Source of the DNA: a virus
Strand: one strand, 5' to 3'
Virus record (IMG/VR): IMGVR_UViG_3300025645_000297
Coordinates: 1-31,011 of that record
DNA length: 31,011 nucleotides
In this document: positions 1-5,666 of the stretch, piece after piece
Position numbering within the stretch: the first letter of the stretch is position 1
Layout: every line of letters starts with the position of its first letter
Position numbers and translations under genes: made by a program
Notes under the pieces: model-generated
Databases searched by the model: none
What the model was told of the DNA's origin: nothing
Seen by the model: only the letters and a program-made list of their open reading frames with translations

Positions 1-2
1 TT

Positions 3-155
3 TTTATTTACGCACAATTACCGATATCTTCACAAATAACAAGTCCAGAATTAGGTGTTTTATTTCAAATTAAAAATAAATTAATCATTGGCATTGGCGC
101 ACAATACATTAACAACAATGTTAACGCAGTTGCTACAATAGGTGTTAAATTATGA
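3..155 (+). CDS. C-terminal end of an unknown protein (5' truncated by window edge)
   Basis: An open frame runs from the window edge to a TGA at 153-155, giving about 50 residues. The sequence alternates hydrophobic and polar residues with glycines (for example IGIGAQYINNN) and ends in GVKL, which could be the last strands of a small beta-barrel or beta-sandwich. The stop overlaps the next start as ATGA, so the two genes are probably translationally coupled. I do not recognise the family. If the genome is circularly permuted, this gene would follow the last ORF of the window, in the region of secreted and accessory proteins. Confidence 0.6.
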   Translation, partial: FIYAQLPISSQITSPELGVLFQIKNKLIIGIGAQYINNNVNAVATIGVKL

Positions 156-1333
156 GTAAAAGAAAAAAGCGATTAAAACCAAGTGAAGCAGAATTATTAG
201 GTTTTAAAGTAAGGTCTAAAACAAAATATGGAAACGCTGAATATAGAATTAATGAAGCACAACTCAAAAAACTTGCAATTATACGCTTTGATGAAAACTA
301 CGAATTAAAAAAGCAAAGCCGAAATAAAAACGGTGATGTTATTTCTGAAACTTTTGGCAAGAAGCAAAACAAACAAGATTTTGATACTTCTAAATTTACA
401 CCAATATCTTACACTACTAATCCGTTTGGTGATGGTAAATGGGCAAAGTATGATTTACCTAAAGAAGAACGTTTAAAAGCACTTAAAAACGCAATAGACG
501 CACTTAAAGAAGAAATTGAACCAACTACACCAACAGAATATAAAGAACGCTTAAACAACGCTAATTTAATTAATCAGTACACGTTAACCGATTATCATTT
601 AGGTATGATGAGTTGGGCAGAAGAAACTGGTGCAGATTGGGATTTAAAAATTGCAGAAGATACTTTAGTTAAATTTTTTGAAGTTGCAATAAAAGAAAGT
701 CCAAACGCTAAAGAGTGTGTGTTTGCACAAATAGGCGACTTCTTACATTGGGATGGTTTGGATGCTGTAACACCAGCAAGTAAACACGTTTTGGATGCTG
801 ATACTAGATTTACTAAATTAGTTCGTGTTGCTATCCGTGTTATTCGTAGAATTATAAAAATGCTATTAGAAAAATACGAAAAAGTAAATGTTATCATGGC
901 AGAGGGAAACCATGACCCAGCTTCTAGTGTTTGGCTTAGTGAGATGTTAAGCGCATTTTATGACCATGAGCCTAGATTAAATATAGATACTAATCCAGAC
1001 CCTTACTATTGCTTAACGTTCGGAAAAGTATGTTTGTTTTATCATCACGCACACAAAAAAAATATTAAAAGTATTGATACCACTTTTGTAGGTAAGTTTA
1101 AAAAAGAGTTTGGAAGTTCTGAATATGTGTATGGACATACAGGACATTTACATCATTCAGTTATTTTAGAATCTAATTTAATGACGTTAGAACAACATAG
1201 GACATTAGCAGCTAAAGATGCTTATGCTTCAAGAGGTGGTTATTTAAGTGGCAGAGATAGTAAAGTTATAACATACCATAAAAATTTCGGTGAAGTTAAG
1301 CGTTCCACAATTAATATTAATATGCTTAAATAA
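152..1333 (+). CDS. Calcineurin-like metallophosphoesterase
   Basis: The 393-residue product carries the full motif series of two-metal calcineurin-like phosphoesterases: DYH at residues 147-149, GD at 195-196, GNHD at 252-255, HH at 298-299 and GHLH at 331-334. These residues ligate the metals and act on phosphate esters such as DNA ends or nucleotides. The first 130 residues are lysine-rich, outside the catalytic fold, and may bind DNA. Similar enzymes are common in phages and are often annotated as phosphoesterases or DNA-repair exonucleases; the substrate cannot be read from the sequence. The start overlaps the preceding stop (ATGA) and no Shine-Dalgarno site is visible. A hairpin follows the stop, and the next genes are on the other strand. 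Confidence 0.88.
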   Translation: MSKRKKRLKPSEAELLGFKVRSKTKYGNAEYRINEAQLKKLAIIRFDENYELKKQSRNKNGDVISETFGKKQNKQDFDTSKFTPISYTTNPFGDGKWAKYDLPKEERLKALKNAIDALKEEIEPTTPTEYKERLNNANLINQYTLTDYHLGMMSWAEETGADWDLKIAEDTLVKFFEVAIKESPNAKECVFAQIGDFLHWDGLDAVTPASKHVLDADTRFTKLVRVAIRVIRRIIKMLLEKYEKVNVIMAEGNHDPASSVWLSEMLSAFYDHEPRLNIDTNPDPYYCLTFGKVCLFYHHAHKKNIKSIDTTFVGKFKKEFGSSEYVYGHTGHLHHSVILESNLMTLEQHRTLAAKDAYASRGGYLSGRDSKVITYHKNFGEVKRSTININMLK

Positions 1334-1356
1334 GGGCATAAAGTTAAATATGCCCT
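1333..1356. terminator. Hairpin at the end of the phosphoesterase gene
   Basis: AGGGCATA (1333-1340) and TATGCCCT (1349-1356) form a perfect 8-bp stem with an 8-nt loop, starting on the last base of the stop codon. It lies between convergent genes and could end transcripts from both sides. The U-tract expected of an intrinsic terminator is missing on either strand, so efficiency is uncertain. Confidence 0.5.
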
Positions 1357-1389
1357 AGAAAGGGAATTTATTGTTTGTTATATCACGTG

Positions 1390-1566
1390 TTATCTACAAG
1401 TTTCTTCTGGTTCGTGTTCCTTTACATACTTATAGAATCTACATAAAGCCTGTTCATACCTTTTTTTGGCTGTGCTATTTGCAAATGCCATAGATGATAA
1501 ATCGAAGAATACAGCTATCTTGGTATTTGATAGCTGTAATTCTTTTTTTAGTTGTTTAATATCCAT
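1390..1566 (-). CDS. Small HTH-type DNA-binding protein (58 aa)
   Basis: ATG at 1566 opens a 58-residue frame (start MDIKQLKKELQLSN, end EETCR). The pattern of a short helix, a turn around LSNTKIAVFFDLS, then NSTAKKRYEQAL and an amphipathic last helix resembles small Cro-like or plasmid-type helix-turn-helix proteins of Bacteroidota elements. It overlaps the end of the upstream 97-aa gene by 11 bp, so both are probably made from one mRNA. A role as repressor or antirepressor is inferred from the fold only. It is the last gene of the minus-strand module and faces the convergent phosphoesterase gene. Confidence 0.6.
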   Translation of the reverse strand: MDIKQLKKELQLSNTKIAVFFDLSSMAFANSTAKKRYEQALCRFYKYVKEHEPEETCR

Positions 1567-1849
1567 ATACCTTGCCTCTTTTTTTATCGTTCATTTTATC
1601 GAACCAATTATTAATAACTAATTCTGGAACTGTAACAATTGTAAAATTCCCATCAGAGTCATATTTCTTTTTCTCAATCATAGATATAGAAACCACTTGA
1701 GATTTAGGTAACCATTCATCATCAATTAAAATAGCTTTTTCAGTGGTTCTACTAACAGTCCATAATCCAGTATTCCAACTAACACAAGAACCATCAAAAG
1801 TTATTAAATCAAAATCTTTTAACTCGTTTAGTACGTTTGAATTTTTCAT
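1556..1849 (-). CDS. Hypothetical protein (97 aa)
   Basis: This 97-residue protein has no family I recognise. It is rich in Asp, Lys and aromatic residues and shows short beta-like stretches (KAILIDDEWLPKSQVVSIS), which may form a small beta-barrel similar to those of anti-restriction or nucleic-acid-binding proteins; this is inference. A Bacteroidetes-type promoter lies just upstream at 1873-1903, so the gene probably starts its own two-gene unit with the 58-aa HTH protein, which it overlaps by 11 bp. The leader would be only about 20 nt long. Confidence 0.6.
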   Translation of the reverse strand: MKNSNVLNELKDFDLITFDGSCVSWNTGLWTVSRTTEKAILIDDEWLPKSQVVSISMIEKKKYDSDGNFTIVTVPELVINNWFDKMNDKKRGKVYGY

Positions 1850-1872
1850 AATATTTAGTTTTTAATTATACA

Positions 1873-1903
1873 CAAATATAAGTATAAACTTATTAATACA
1901 CAA
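1873..1903 (-). promoter_or_regulatory. Bacteroidetes-type promoter (-33/-7)
   Basis: Read on the minus strand, TATATTTG (1873-1880) matches the Bacteroidetes -7 consensus TAnnTTTG, and TTG (1901-1903) lies 20 nt upstream, the usual -33 spacing. The 97-aa gene starts 24 nt downstream. Confidence 0.6.
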
Positions 1904-1968
1904 CTAAAAAAAGAATTATTTTAAGTATTTGCTTAATTTTAACATTTGCAGACCAGAAACCAGATAGA

Positions 1969-2017
1969 TAACAATGTATATAAGCCATAGAAAAAACGGC
2001 TCATATACTAAACGTTA
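1969..2017. other. Imperfect long hairpin, attC-like in shape
   Basis: GTATAT (1976-1981) pairs with ATATAC (2003-2008) and AGCC (1983-1986) with GGCT (1998-2001), with one A-C mismatch between the two helices and an 11-nt loop. Further out, TAAC (1969-1972) can pair with GTTA (2014-2017) across an internal loop. This two-box stem with an unpaired base resembles an integron attC site, but GTTAGCA is not a perfect GTTRRRY core. It sits just downstream of the minus-strand 82-aa gene, so a plain transcription terminator is the simpler alternative, although no U-tract follows. Confidence 0.35.
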
Positions 2018-2024
2018 GCAACAA

Positions 2025-2273
2025 TTACAATGCGTTAAACTTGTGTATTGTATCTTCAATATCTTGATTAACAGTATCGTGTGTTATGTTTGTTAATTCA
2101 CAGAAGCATTGCAACAGTTCCATTTGGTTGCTAACAACGTGTATAATTAATTGTTGGTCTGCGTATTTTTGCATTATTTCGCTAAGATAAATCGCATCTC
2201 TTTTTTCGTCATCCCAATTCAAAATCTCATCGCTTAATTTATTCTCTTTTAAAAATTTCTCTGCTTCTTTCAT
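2025..2273 (-). CDS. Hypothetical helical protein (82 aa)
   Basis: An 82-residue, mostly helical, charged protein (start MKEAEKFLKENKLSDEIL) containing QKYADQQ, a motif I associate with small accessory phage proteins of Bacteroidota. The function is unknown. Its start codon overlaps the TGA of an 11-codon mini-ORF encoded in the repeated leader (2270-2305), an ATGA junction that would allow coupled translation. The attC-like hairpin follows its stop. Confidence 0.55.
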   Translation of the reverse strand: MKEAEKFLKENKLSDEILNWDDEKRDAIYLSEIMQKYADQQLIIHVVSNQMELLQCFCELTNITHDTVNQDIEDTIHKFNAL

Positions 2274-2279
2274 AATTTT

Positions 2280-2320
2280 GTTTTTAATTCACAACAATTA
2301 ACCATACACTTGTCCATTAT
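2280..2320 (-). repeat. Repeated gene leader, copy A (41 bp)
   Basis: This 41-bp stretch matches 4302-4342 at 39 of 41 positions. In both places it begins with the stop codon of one minus-strand gene and ends just before the next gene. It encodes the start of a tiny frame, MVNCCELKT, which here runs into a TGA overlapping the start of the 82-aa gene. Confidence 0.85.
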
Positions 2321-2517
2321 ATACAAGGCTCAACTTCAGTCCATCCAGCGACATATATTCTATTACCATCTTTGTCTATCCCATTGCAGTACATCCCATC
2401 AAGTCTGTATATTGTAATTTCATCGCCTTTATTTATTGGTATTGATGAAGGTGGTGTTTTTACATTTTCATCAGTTACTACTACTTTTGTTCCGTATTTT
2501 ACATTATATACTTTCAT
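2317..2517 (-). CDS. Small beta-rich hypothetical protein (66 aa)
   Basis: A 66-residue protein of short beta-strands (MKVYNVKYGTKVVVTDENVK, then a DGNRIYVAGWTEVEP end), consistent with a compact SH3-like barrel. The pattern KGDEITIYRLDGMYCNGID suggests a small binding domain, but I recognise no named family. The first 41-bp repeat starts at its stop codon. It lies downstream of the glycosyltransferase gene, separated by about 120 bp of AT-rich DNA with two short inverted repeats (2573-2590 and 2618-2634). Confidence 0.6.
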   Translation of the reverse strand: MKVYNVKYGTKVVVTDENVKTPPSSIPINKGDEITIYRLDGMYCNGIDKDGNRIYVAGWTEVEPCI

Positions 2518-2617
2518 TCTCTATGTTTTTTTAAACGTTATATTGGTAATTAATAGCATTATAGTTGTGTTTTTACCTTTATAATGGTAATTTGTATGTT
2601 TGTTTATTATCTGTTTT

Positions 2618-2634
2618 ACAAACTATTAGTTTGT
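2618..2634. other. Short perfect inverted repeat after the glycosyltransferase gene
   Basis: ACAAACT-ATT-AGTTTGT forms a 7-bp stem with a 3-nt loop, 7 bp beyond the minus-strand stop at 2642. A second, weaker repeat, TTACC-N8-GGTAA, lies at 2573-2590. They may end the glycosyltransferase transcript or bind a regulator ahead of the 66-aa gene. There is no U-tract. Confidence 0.35.
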
Positions 2635-2641
2635 TTATAAA

Positions 2642-4030
2642 TTACTCAAATTCTGAAAAGTTAAAAATATCTGTTTGAATGGTTTTATCTAACTTTTTTA
2701 GTTTGTTATTGTAATTGTTTAAAAAAGGCTTTTTATAGTTAATAATTAAATCTTTGTATTTGTTTTCTAATTCAGATTTATAGTTACTTGTTTTATATTC
2801 ATTGCTTTTTATTATTTTCATTCTGTAATTATTAATCTTAGGTAATAAAGTTAAATCAATAACACTTCTTAATCTTTGTTTAAAACCACTATAATCTACT
2901 TGATGATGCCATCTGTTAAATTTCCAAACAACTTCTGTAACATCAGGATGCATATCTTTAAGCATTTGAGATTTATTTATAGTTCCCTCTTTTGCATAAA
3001 ATTCATCAGTATTACCACCTTTCATTTTTTGAGTTGTAATTTTACCTGCTAATAAAGAATTAAATTGTACAGTACACCATCCATCTTTTAAAACTCTTAA
3101 ACTTAAATCTGTATCTTCATTGTATCTTCCTCTCCATTTATAAGGTATATCATTTCTAATAAGTAAATAAGAGTATATCCTCGTATTCATAACGTATGGA
3201 GGCACTCTATCTATTTCTTTACAGAATTTAGAGTAATTTAAACCTGCTATTGCAATATTATCATATCTATCTACAAAATCCTCAATAGCACAAAAGAAAG
3301 CACCTGTTCTACATTTTATTTTATTGTTTTGGTATAACCAATGAAAACCTTCATTTGTATTATCGTCCATAACCCAATGCCACTTAAAACCATTATTTAC
3401 ACTATGTTCCCAACAGAAGTTCCTTGCAGCACCTGGTCCTGTACTATTTTCACTACCAATATCAGAAAAAGTATCATAATCTTCTTTATATTTTAAATCT
3501 AAAGGTATTACATTTGCATAATTTAAATCTAAATTATTTTTATAATCTTTAACTTCTAAAGGCTCAACAACTACATTATGCTTAACTTCCATTTGTGATA
3601 GATAAACACTTGTCTTACAAATATCAGCTCGACCTTTACTAACGACATAAATAGGGTATCTATTATCACTATCACCACCAATAACTCTGTACTTAGAATT
3701 TTTTCCCATTATTAATTTAGGAAACCATACGCTTTGAGTTTTATCTGTAATGTTTTGTTCTAAAATAGAAGATAATTCTTCTTTAGTTTTATCTGTATGT
3801 AAAATAACTTTATGATATGCTTCTATTTTTTTAGACTCAAATTCTGGCATACTAATATAATTAGAATTACAATCGTGTTTATCTTTTATCGGTTTGCTTT
3901 TAGATGTTTTTTTAATTTTAATAACACTTTCGGTGTCTAAATTATATTCAGTTACATTTTCGTTAAAGTTTTTTAAACCTAATTCTAAAACCGATTCTTT
4001 ATTATCAAATCTACAAATTATTTTTTTCAT
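2642..4030 (-). CDS. Glycosyltransferase of the TET-associated (TAGT/GREB1-like) type, putative DNA-base modifier
   Basis: The 462-residue protein has a nucleotide-sugar transferase core at about residues 125-395: YPIYVVSKGRAD (125-136), VVVEPLE (153-159), GPGAARNFCWEHS (198-210), WVMDDN (219-224, a DxD-like site), IAGLNY, and WRGRYNEDTDLSLRVL (299-314) with KMKGGNTDEFY (335-345). This series matches what I know of the TET-associated glycosyltransferase family, phage enzymes thought to put sugars on hydroxymethylated DNA bases and distantly related to the GREB1 C-terminal domain. The first 120 residues and the last 65 lysine-rich residues are extra. No TET/JBP hydroxylase, methylase or pyrimidine hydroxymethylase is seen in the window, so substrate and partner are open. 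It lies in a minus-strand accessory block, apart from the structural genes. Confidence 0.72.
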   Translation of the reverse strand: MKKIICRFDNKESVLELGLKNFNENVTEYNLDTESVIKIKKTSKSKPIKDKHDCNSNYISMPEFESKKIEAYHKVILHTDKTKEELSSILEQNITDKTQSVWFPKLIMGKNSKYRVIGGDSDNRYPIYVVSKGRADICKTSVYLSQMEVKHNVVVEPLEVKDYKNNLDLNYANVIPLDLKYKEDYDTFSDIGSENSTGPGAARNFCWEHSVNNGFKWHWVMDDNTNEGFHWLYQNNKIKCRTGAFFCAIEDFVDRYDNIAIAGLNYSKFCKEIDRVPPYVMNTRIYSYLLIRNDIPYKWRGRYNEDTDLSLRVLKDGWCTVQFNSLLAGKITTQKMKGGNTDEFYAKEGTINKSQMLKDMHPDVTEVVWKFNRWHHQVDYSGFKQRLRSVIDLTLLPKINNYRMKIIKSNEYKTSNYKSELENKYKDLIINYKKPFLNNYNNKLKKLDKTIQTDIFNFSEFE

Positions 4031-4036
4031 AATATT

Positions 4037-4288
4037 TTATAATTTATTAGCCATCCTATTGTACGTATCTTTTTTGCCTATTTCTTTTAAAAAGTATTTT
4101 CCGTTTTCAATACCACTTTCACAAAGTTCTTCTTCAAAATCTACACAACCATATTTATTTCTTGAATTAATAGCGACTTTACTCATAATGCTTTTTATAA
4201 TGGTCTTGTCGTAATATATTTTTTCTGCATCAAAATAATTAATTAATTCTAATTGATACTTTTTTCTGTAATTTACTTTTTCACTCAT
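4037..4288 (-). CDS. Hypothetical protein (83 aa) upstream of the glycosyltransferase
   Basis: A charged, probably helical protein beginning MSEKVNYRKKYQLELINYF. The frame stays open upstream to an ATG at 4327, which would add 13 residues (MVSCCELKTNIEI). That extension lies in the repeated leader, which elsewhere is separate from the gene, so I chose the inner ATG at 4288. The stop is 6 bp from the glycosyltransferase start, suggesting co-translation and possibly a linked role. No family recognised. NSRNKYGCVDFEEELCESG contains two cysteines but no clear metal site. Confidence 0.55.
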   Translation of the reverse strand: MSEKVNYRKKYQLELINYFDAEKIYYDKTIIKSIMSKVAINSRNKYGCVDFEEELCESGIENGKYFLKEIGKKDTYNRMANKL

Positions 4289-4301
4289 AATTTCTATGTT
4301 T

Positions 4302-4342
4302 GTTTTTAATTCACAACAACTAACCATACACTTGTCAATTAT
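4302..4342 (-). repeat. Repeated gene leader, copy B (41 bp)
   Basis: Matches 2280-2320 with two substitutions. It starts at the stop codon of the 51-aa HTH gene and carries the frame MVSCCELKT, here open into the following 83-aa gene instead of closed by a stop. Confidence 0.85.
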
Positions 4343-4497
4343 TTCAAATAATTTAGTATTCTATTTCTAGTTTTATAAGTTAAATGCTCCCATTCTTTAC
4401 TACACCAATAAGATACTAGTGATGCTTTTAAGCCTTTTTGTTCTGCAAAAGCATACTGCGACTTATATTTTTTTTTAATGTGTTCTTTTAAATTCAT
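4339..4497 (-). CDS. Cro/XRE-like helix-turn-helix protein (51 aa)
   Basis: From ATG at 4497 the product is 51 residues: MNLKEHIKKKYKSQYAFAEQ, then KGLKASLVSYWCSKEWEHLT and a last helix. The pattern S-Q-x-x-F-A-x-x-x-G-x-x-x-x-x-V-S-x-W is that of XRE/Cro-type HTH domains. The longer frame starting at 4524 is rejected because its first ATG would lie inside the -7 box. It is the first gene of the minus-strand module and faces the early operon across divergent promoters, the usual place for a phage Cro/CI-like switch protein. Confidence 0.7.
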   Translation of the reverse strand: MNLKEHIKKKYKSQYAFAEQKGLKASLVSYWCSKEWEHLTYKTRNRILNYLK

Positions 4498-4512
4498 ATA
4501 TTTTAATTTGTA

Positions 4513-4542
4513 CAAATATAACATAAAAATAATTAATACAAA
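4513..4542 (-). promoter_or_regulatory. Promoter of the minus-strand module
   Basis: On the minus strand TATATTTG (4513-4520) matches the Bacteroidetes -7 box, with TTTG (4539-4542) 18 nt upstream as a -33 element. The expected start site lies only about 10 nt before the HTH gene's ATG at 4497. Confidence 0.65.
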
Positions 4543-4566
4543 GTTTTTTTAATTAAAATTTATTTG

Positions 4567-4574
4567 TATATTTG
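4567..4574 (+). promoter_or_regulatory. Early promoter -7 box, divergent from the HTH promoter
   Basis: TATATTTG lies inside TTTATTTGTATATTTGC (4559-4575), which recurs exactly at 8385-8401 ahead of the replication operon. The first early ORF begins 21 bp downstream. No clear TTG at -33 is seen, so it may need an activator. Confidence 0.6.
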
Positions 4575-4595
4575 CCTAACTTAAAACATTAAAAC

Positions 4596-4745
4596 ATGGA
4601 AACATTAAAGCAATTACAAGATTATGCAAACACAACGGACAACGTTTACTTGCAAAAAAAATTAGATTTAATCGAAAGAGAAATCGAAACGCTTATACAT
4701 ACAGAGCGAATGAAAGTGTATGATACTTGTTATAAAATGCAATAA
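4596..4745 (+). CDS. Small early helical protein (49 aa)
   Basis: The first early ORF encodes METLKQLQDYANTTDNVYLQ followed by KKLDLIEREIETLIHTERMK, a single long amphipathic helix that could form a coiled coil. It begins a run of five tiny, tightly packed or overlapping ORFs (4596-5226) behind the early promoter. No family recognised. Such first early genes in phages often encode host-takeover peptides, but nothing in the sequence proves that here. Confidence 0.6.
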   Translation: METLKQLQDYANTTDNVYLQKKLDLIEREIETLIHTERMKVYDTCYKMQ

Positions 4746-4747
4746 CT

Positions 4748-4870
4748 ATGAACTACTACGACCAAATAGACCCACAAGGTGAGGACGAGATAACAGAGTG
4801 TGTACATTGCGGCAGTTACTGCACCGATACATATTGTTCAATAGAATGTAAAAAATACGACACAGAATGA
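4748..4870 (+). CDS. Tiny cysteine-rich, zinc-ribbon-like protein (40 aa)
   Basis: Starts 2 bp after the previous stop. The 40-residue product contains CVHCGSYCTDTYCSIEC, that is C-x2-C-x3-C-x4-C-x3-C, which could bind one zinc ion. The N-terminus is acidic (YYDQIDPQGEDEITE). The start of the next ORF overlaps its last codons (ATGA). No named family recognised. Confidence 0.55.
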   Translation: MNYYDQIDPQGEDEITECVHCGSYCTDTYCSIECKKYDTE

Positions 4871-5004
4871 TTCATAAGATACTACCAACAGGACTTCACA
4901 CAATTACAATAGGTAAGCGAGTGCATATTTACACAGAAAAAGAATACCAGCATTTAACTTGGTGGGAATTAGTAAAACTAAAATACTTTAACGATGAAAA
5001 ATAA
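4867..5004 (+). CDS. Small early protein (45 aa)
   Basis: Begins with an ATGA overlap of the preceding stop. The 45 residues (MIHKILPTGLHTITIGKRVH, then a TWWELVKLKYF end) suggest a short beta-hairpin followed by a helix. The next ORF overlaps its last 11 bp. Function unknown; supported mainly by the tight overlapping arrangement. Confidence 0.5.
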   Translation: MIHKILPTGLHTITIGKRVHIYTEKEYQHLTWWELVKLKYFNDEK

Positions 5005-5101
5005 AAGTAAAGAATACAGCATGAAAGCAATAGTTTATAGCGTTATTGCTATGGCTATAATAGTAGTAATTTTAAACGTTATAAATCTATTTATAATATG
5101 A
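4994..5101 (+). CDS. Single-pass membrane peptide (35 aa)
   Basis: After a basic start (MKNKSKEYSMK) the product is one hydrophobic segment, AIVYSVIAMAIIVVILNVI, long enough to cross the membrane once. It overlaps both neighbours. A role such as superinfection exclusion or lysis timing is possible by analogy with other tiny phage membrane proteins, but unproven. Confidence 0.5.
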   Translation: MKNKSKEYSMKAIVYSVIAMAIIVVILNVINLFII

Positions 5102-5226
5102 ATATAATTTGCAACTACGTGCCAACTAACTGGCAACCAAACGACACTAAAACCATTAACAAGTGGTTTAAAAAAATACAAAAACATCTAAAAACTGAAC
5201 AAATAAAATTCAAAGACTATGAGTAA
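5098..5226 (+). CDS. Small early protein (42 aa)
   Basis: Starts in an ATGA overlap with the membrane peptide and ends 8 bp inside the next gene. The basic 42-residue sequence contains YVPTNWQPND followed by a lysine-rich helix (NKWFKKIQKHLKTEQIKF), compatible with nucleic-acid binding. No family recognised. Confidence 0.5.
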   Translation: MNIICNYVPTNWQPNDTKTINKWFKKIQKHLKTEQIKFKDYE

Positions 5227-5662
5227 AGACCTTTTTTTACAAATGCGTGAAGCAGAGATAATGACCGACAACTTTCTACCAACTAAAAAAGAAATTAAGT
5301 TAAGTGCTGAAAAGTTTGCAAGTGATTTAATAGATGCTGGTGAGATTAACATAACGGAAACATTTGCACAAGCGTTAAGACTTAACGAAGCATTAACTAT
5401 TATTACAACTACATTAAAAAAAGCAATGCCAGAAGAAAACTTTGAGGGTTTTGGTTTAAAAGGCACGTTTAAAGGTGGTGGTGATACTAAGAATTACGAC
5501 GACTGCGAAGTTTATGCAGAGATTAAAAAGCAATTAGCAGATAGAAAAGCATTACTAGATATGGCACTAAATACTGGTACTATATTTTACGATTCAGAAG
5601 GTATAGAAGTGCCTAAAGTTTCTACTACACCAAGAAAATCAAGTTTAACTATTAACTACTAA
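5219..5662 (+). CDS. Early phage protein of unknown function (147 aa)
   Basis: This 147-residue, mostly helical protein is followed by a putative recombination gene 4 bp downstream. The middle has FEGFGLKGTFKGGGDTKNYD, a glycine-rich turn, then a helix (EIKKQLADRKALLDMALNTG) and a basic tail (TTPRKSSLTINY). The position just before a recombination-type gene suggests a partner in DNA recombination, such as a nuclease inhibitor or accessory factor, but no catalytic motif is visible and I do not recognise the family. It overlaps the 42-aa ORF by 8 bp. Confidence 0.6.
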   Translation: MSKDLFLQMREAEIMTDNFLPTKKEIKLSAEKFASDLIDAGEINITETFAQALRLNEALTIITTTLKKAMPEENFEGFGLKGTFKGGGDTKNYDDCEVYAEIKKQLADRKALLDMALNTGTIFYDSEGIEVPKVSTTPRKSSLTINY

Positions 5663-5666
5663 TATT

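Noticed and set aside
595-897. Minus-strand frame of 100 codons inside the metallophosphoesterase gene
   Set aside because: It lies within a gene whose catalytic motifs are all present on the plus strand, and shows no family pattern.
1866-1874. TTATACACA, a match to the DnaA-box pattern TTATNCACA
   Set aside because: It is a single site in A/T-rich DNA, overlaps the -7 box of a promoter, and no cluster or unwinding region is seen around it, so no origin is claimed.
2372-2584. Plus-strand frame of 70 codons opposite the 66-aa gene
   Set aside because: It is antisense to the 66-aa gene and its intergenic leader, with a hydrophobic low-complexity product.
3894-4214. Plus-strand frame of 106 codons opposite the glycosyltransferase start
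   Set aside because: Hydrophobic Leu/Phe/Ile-rich product of A/T-rich antisense; no promoter or protein-like pattern, and the opposite strand carries clear genes.
4498-4524. N-terminal extension MLYLYKLKY of the 51-aa HTH protein
   Set aside because: Its codons overlap the -7 box at 4513-4520, so they would not be transcribed from that promoter.
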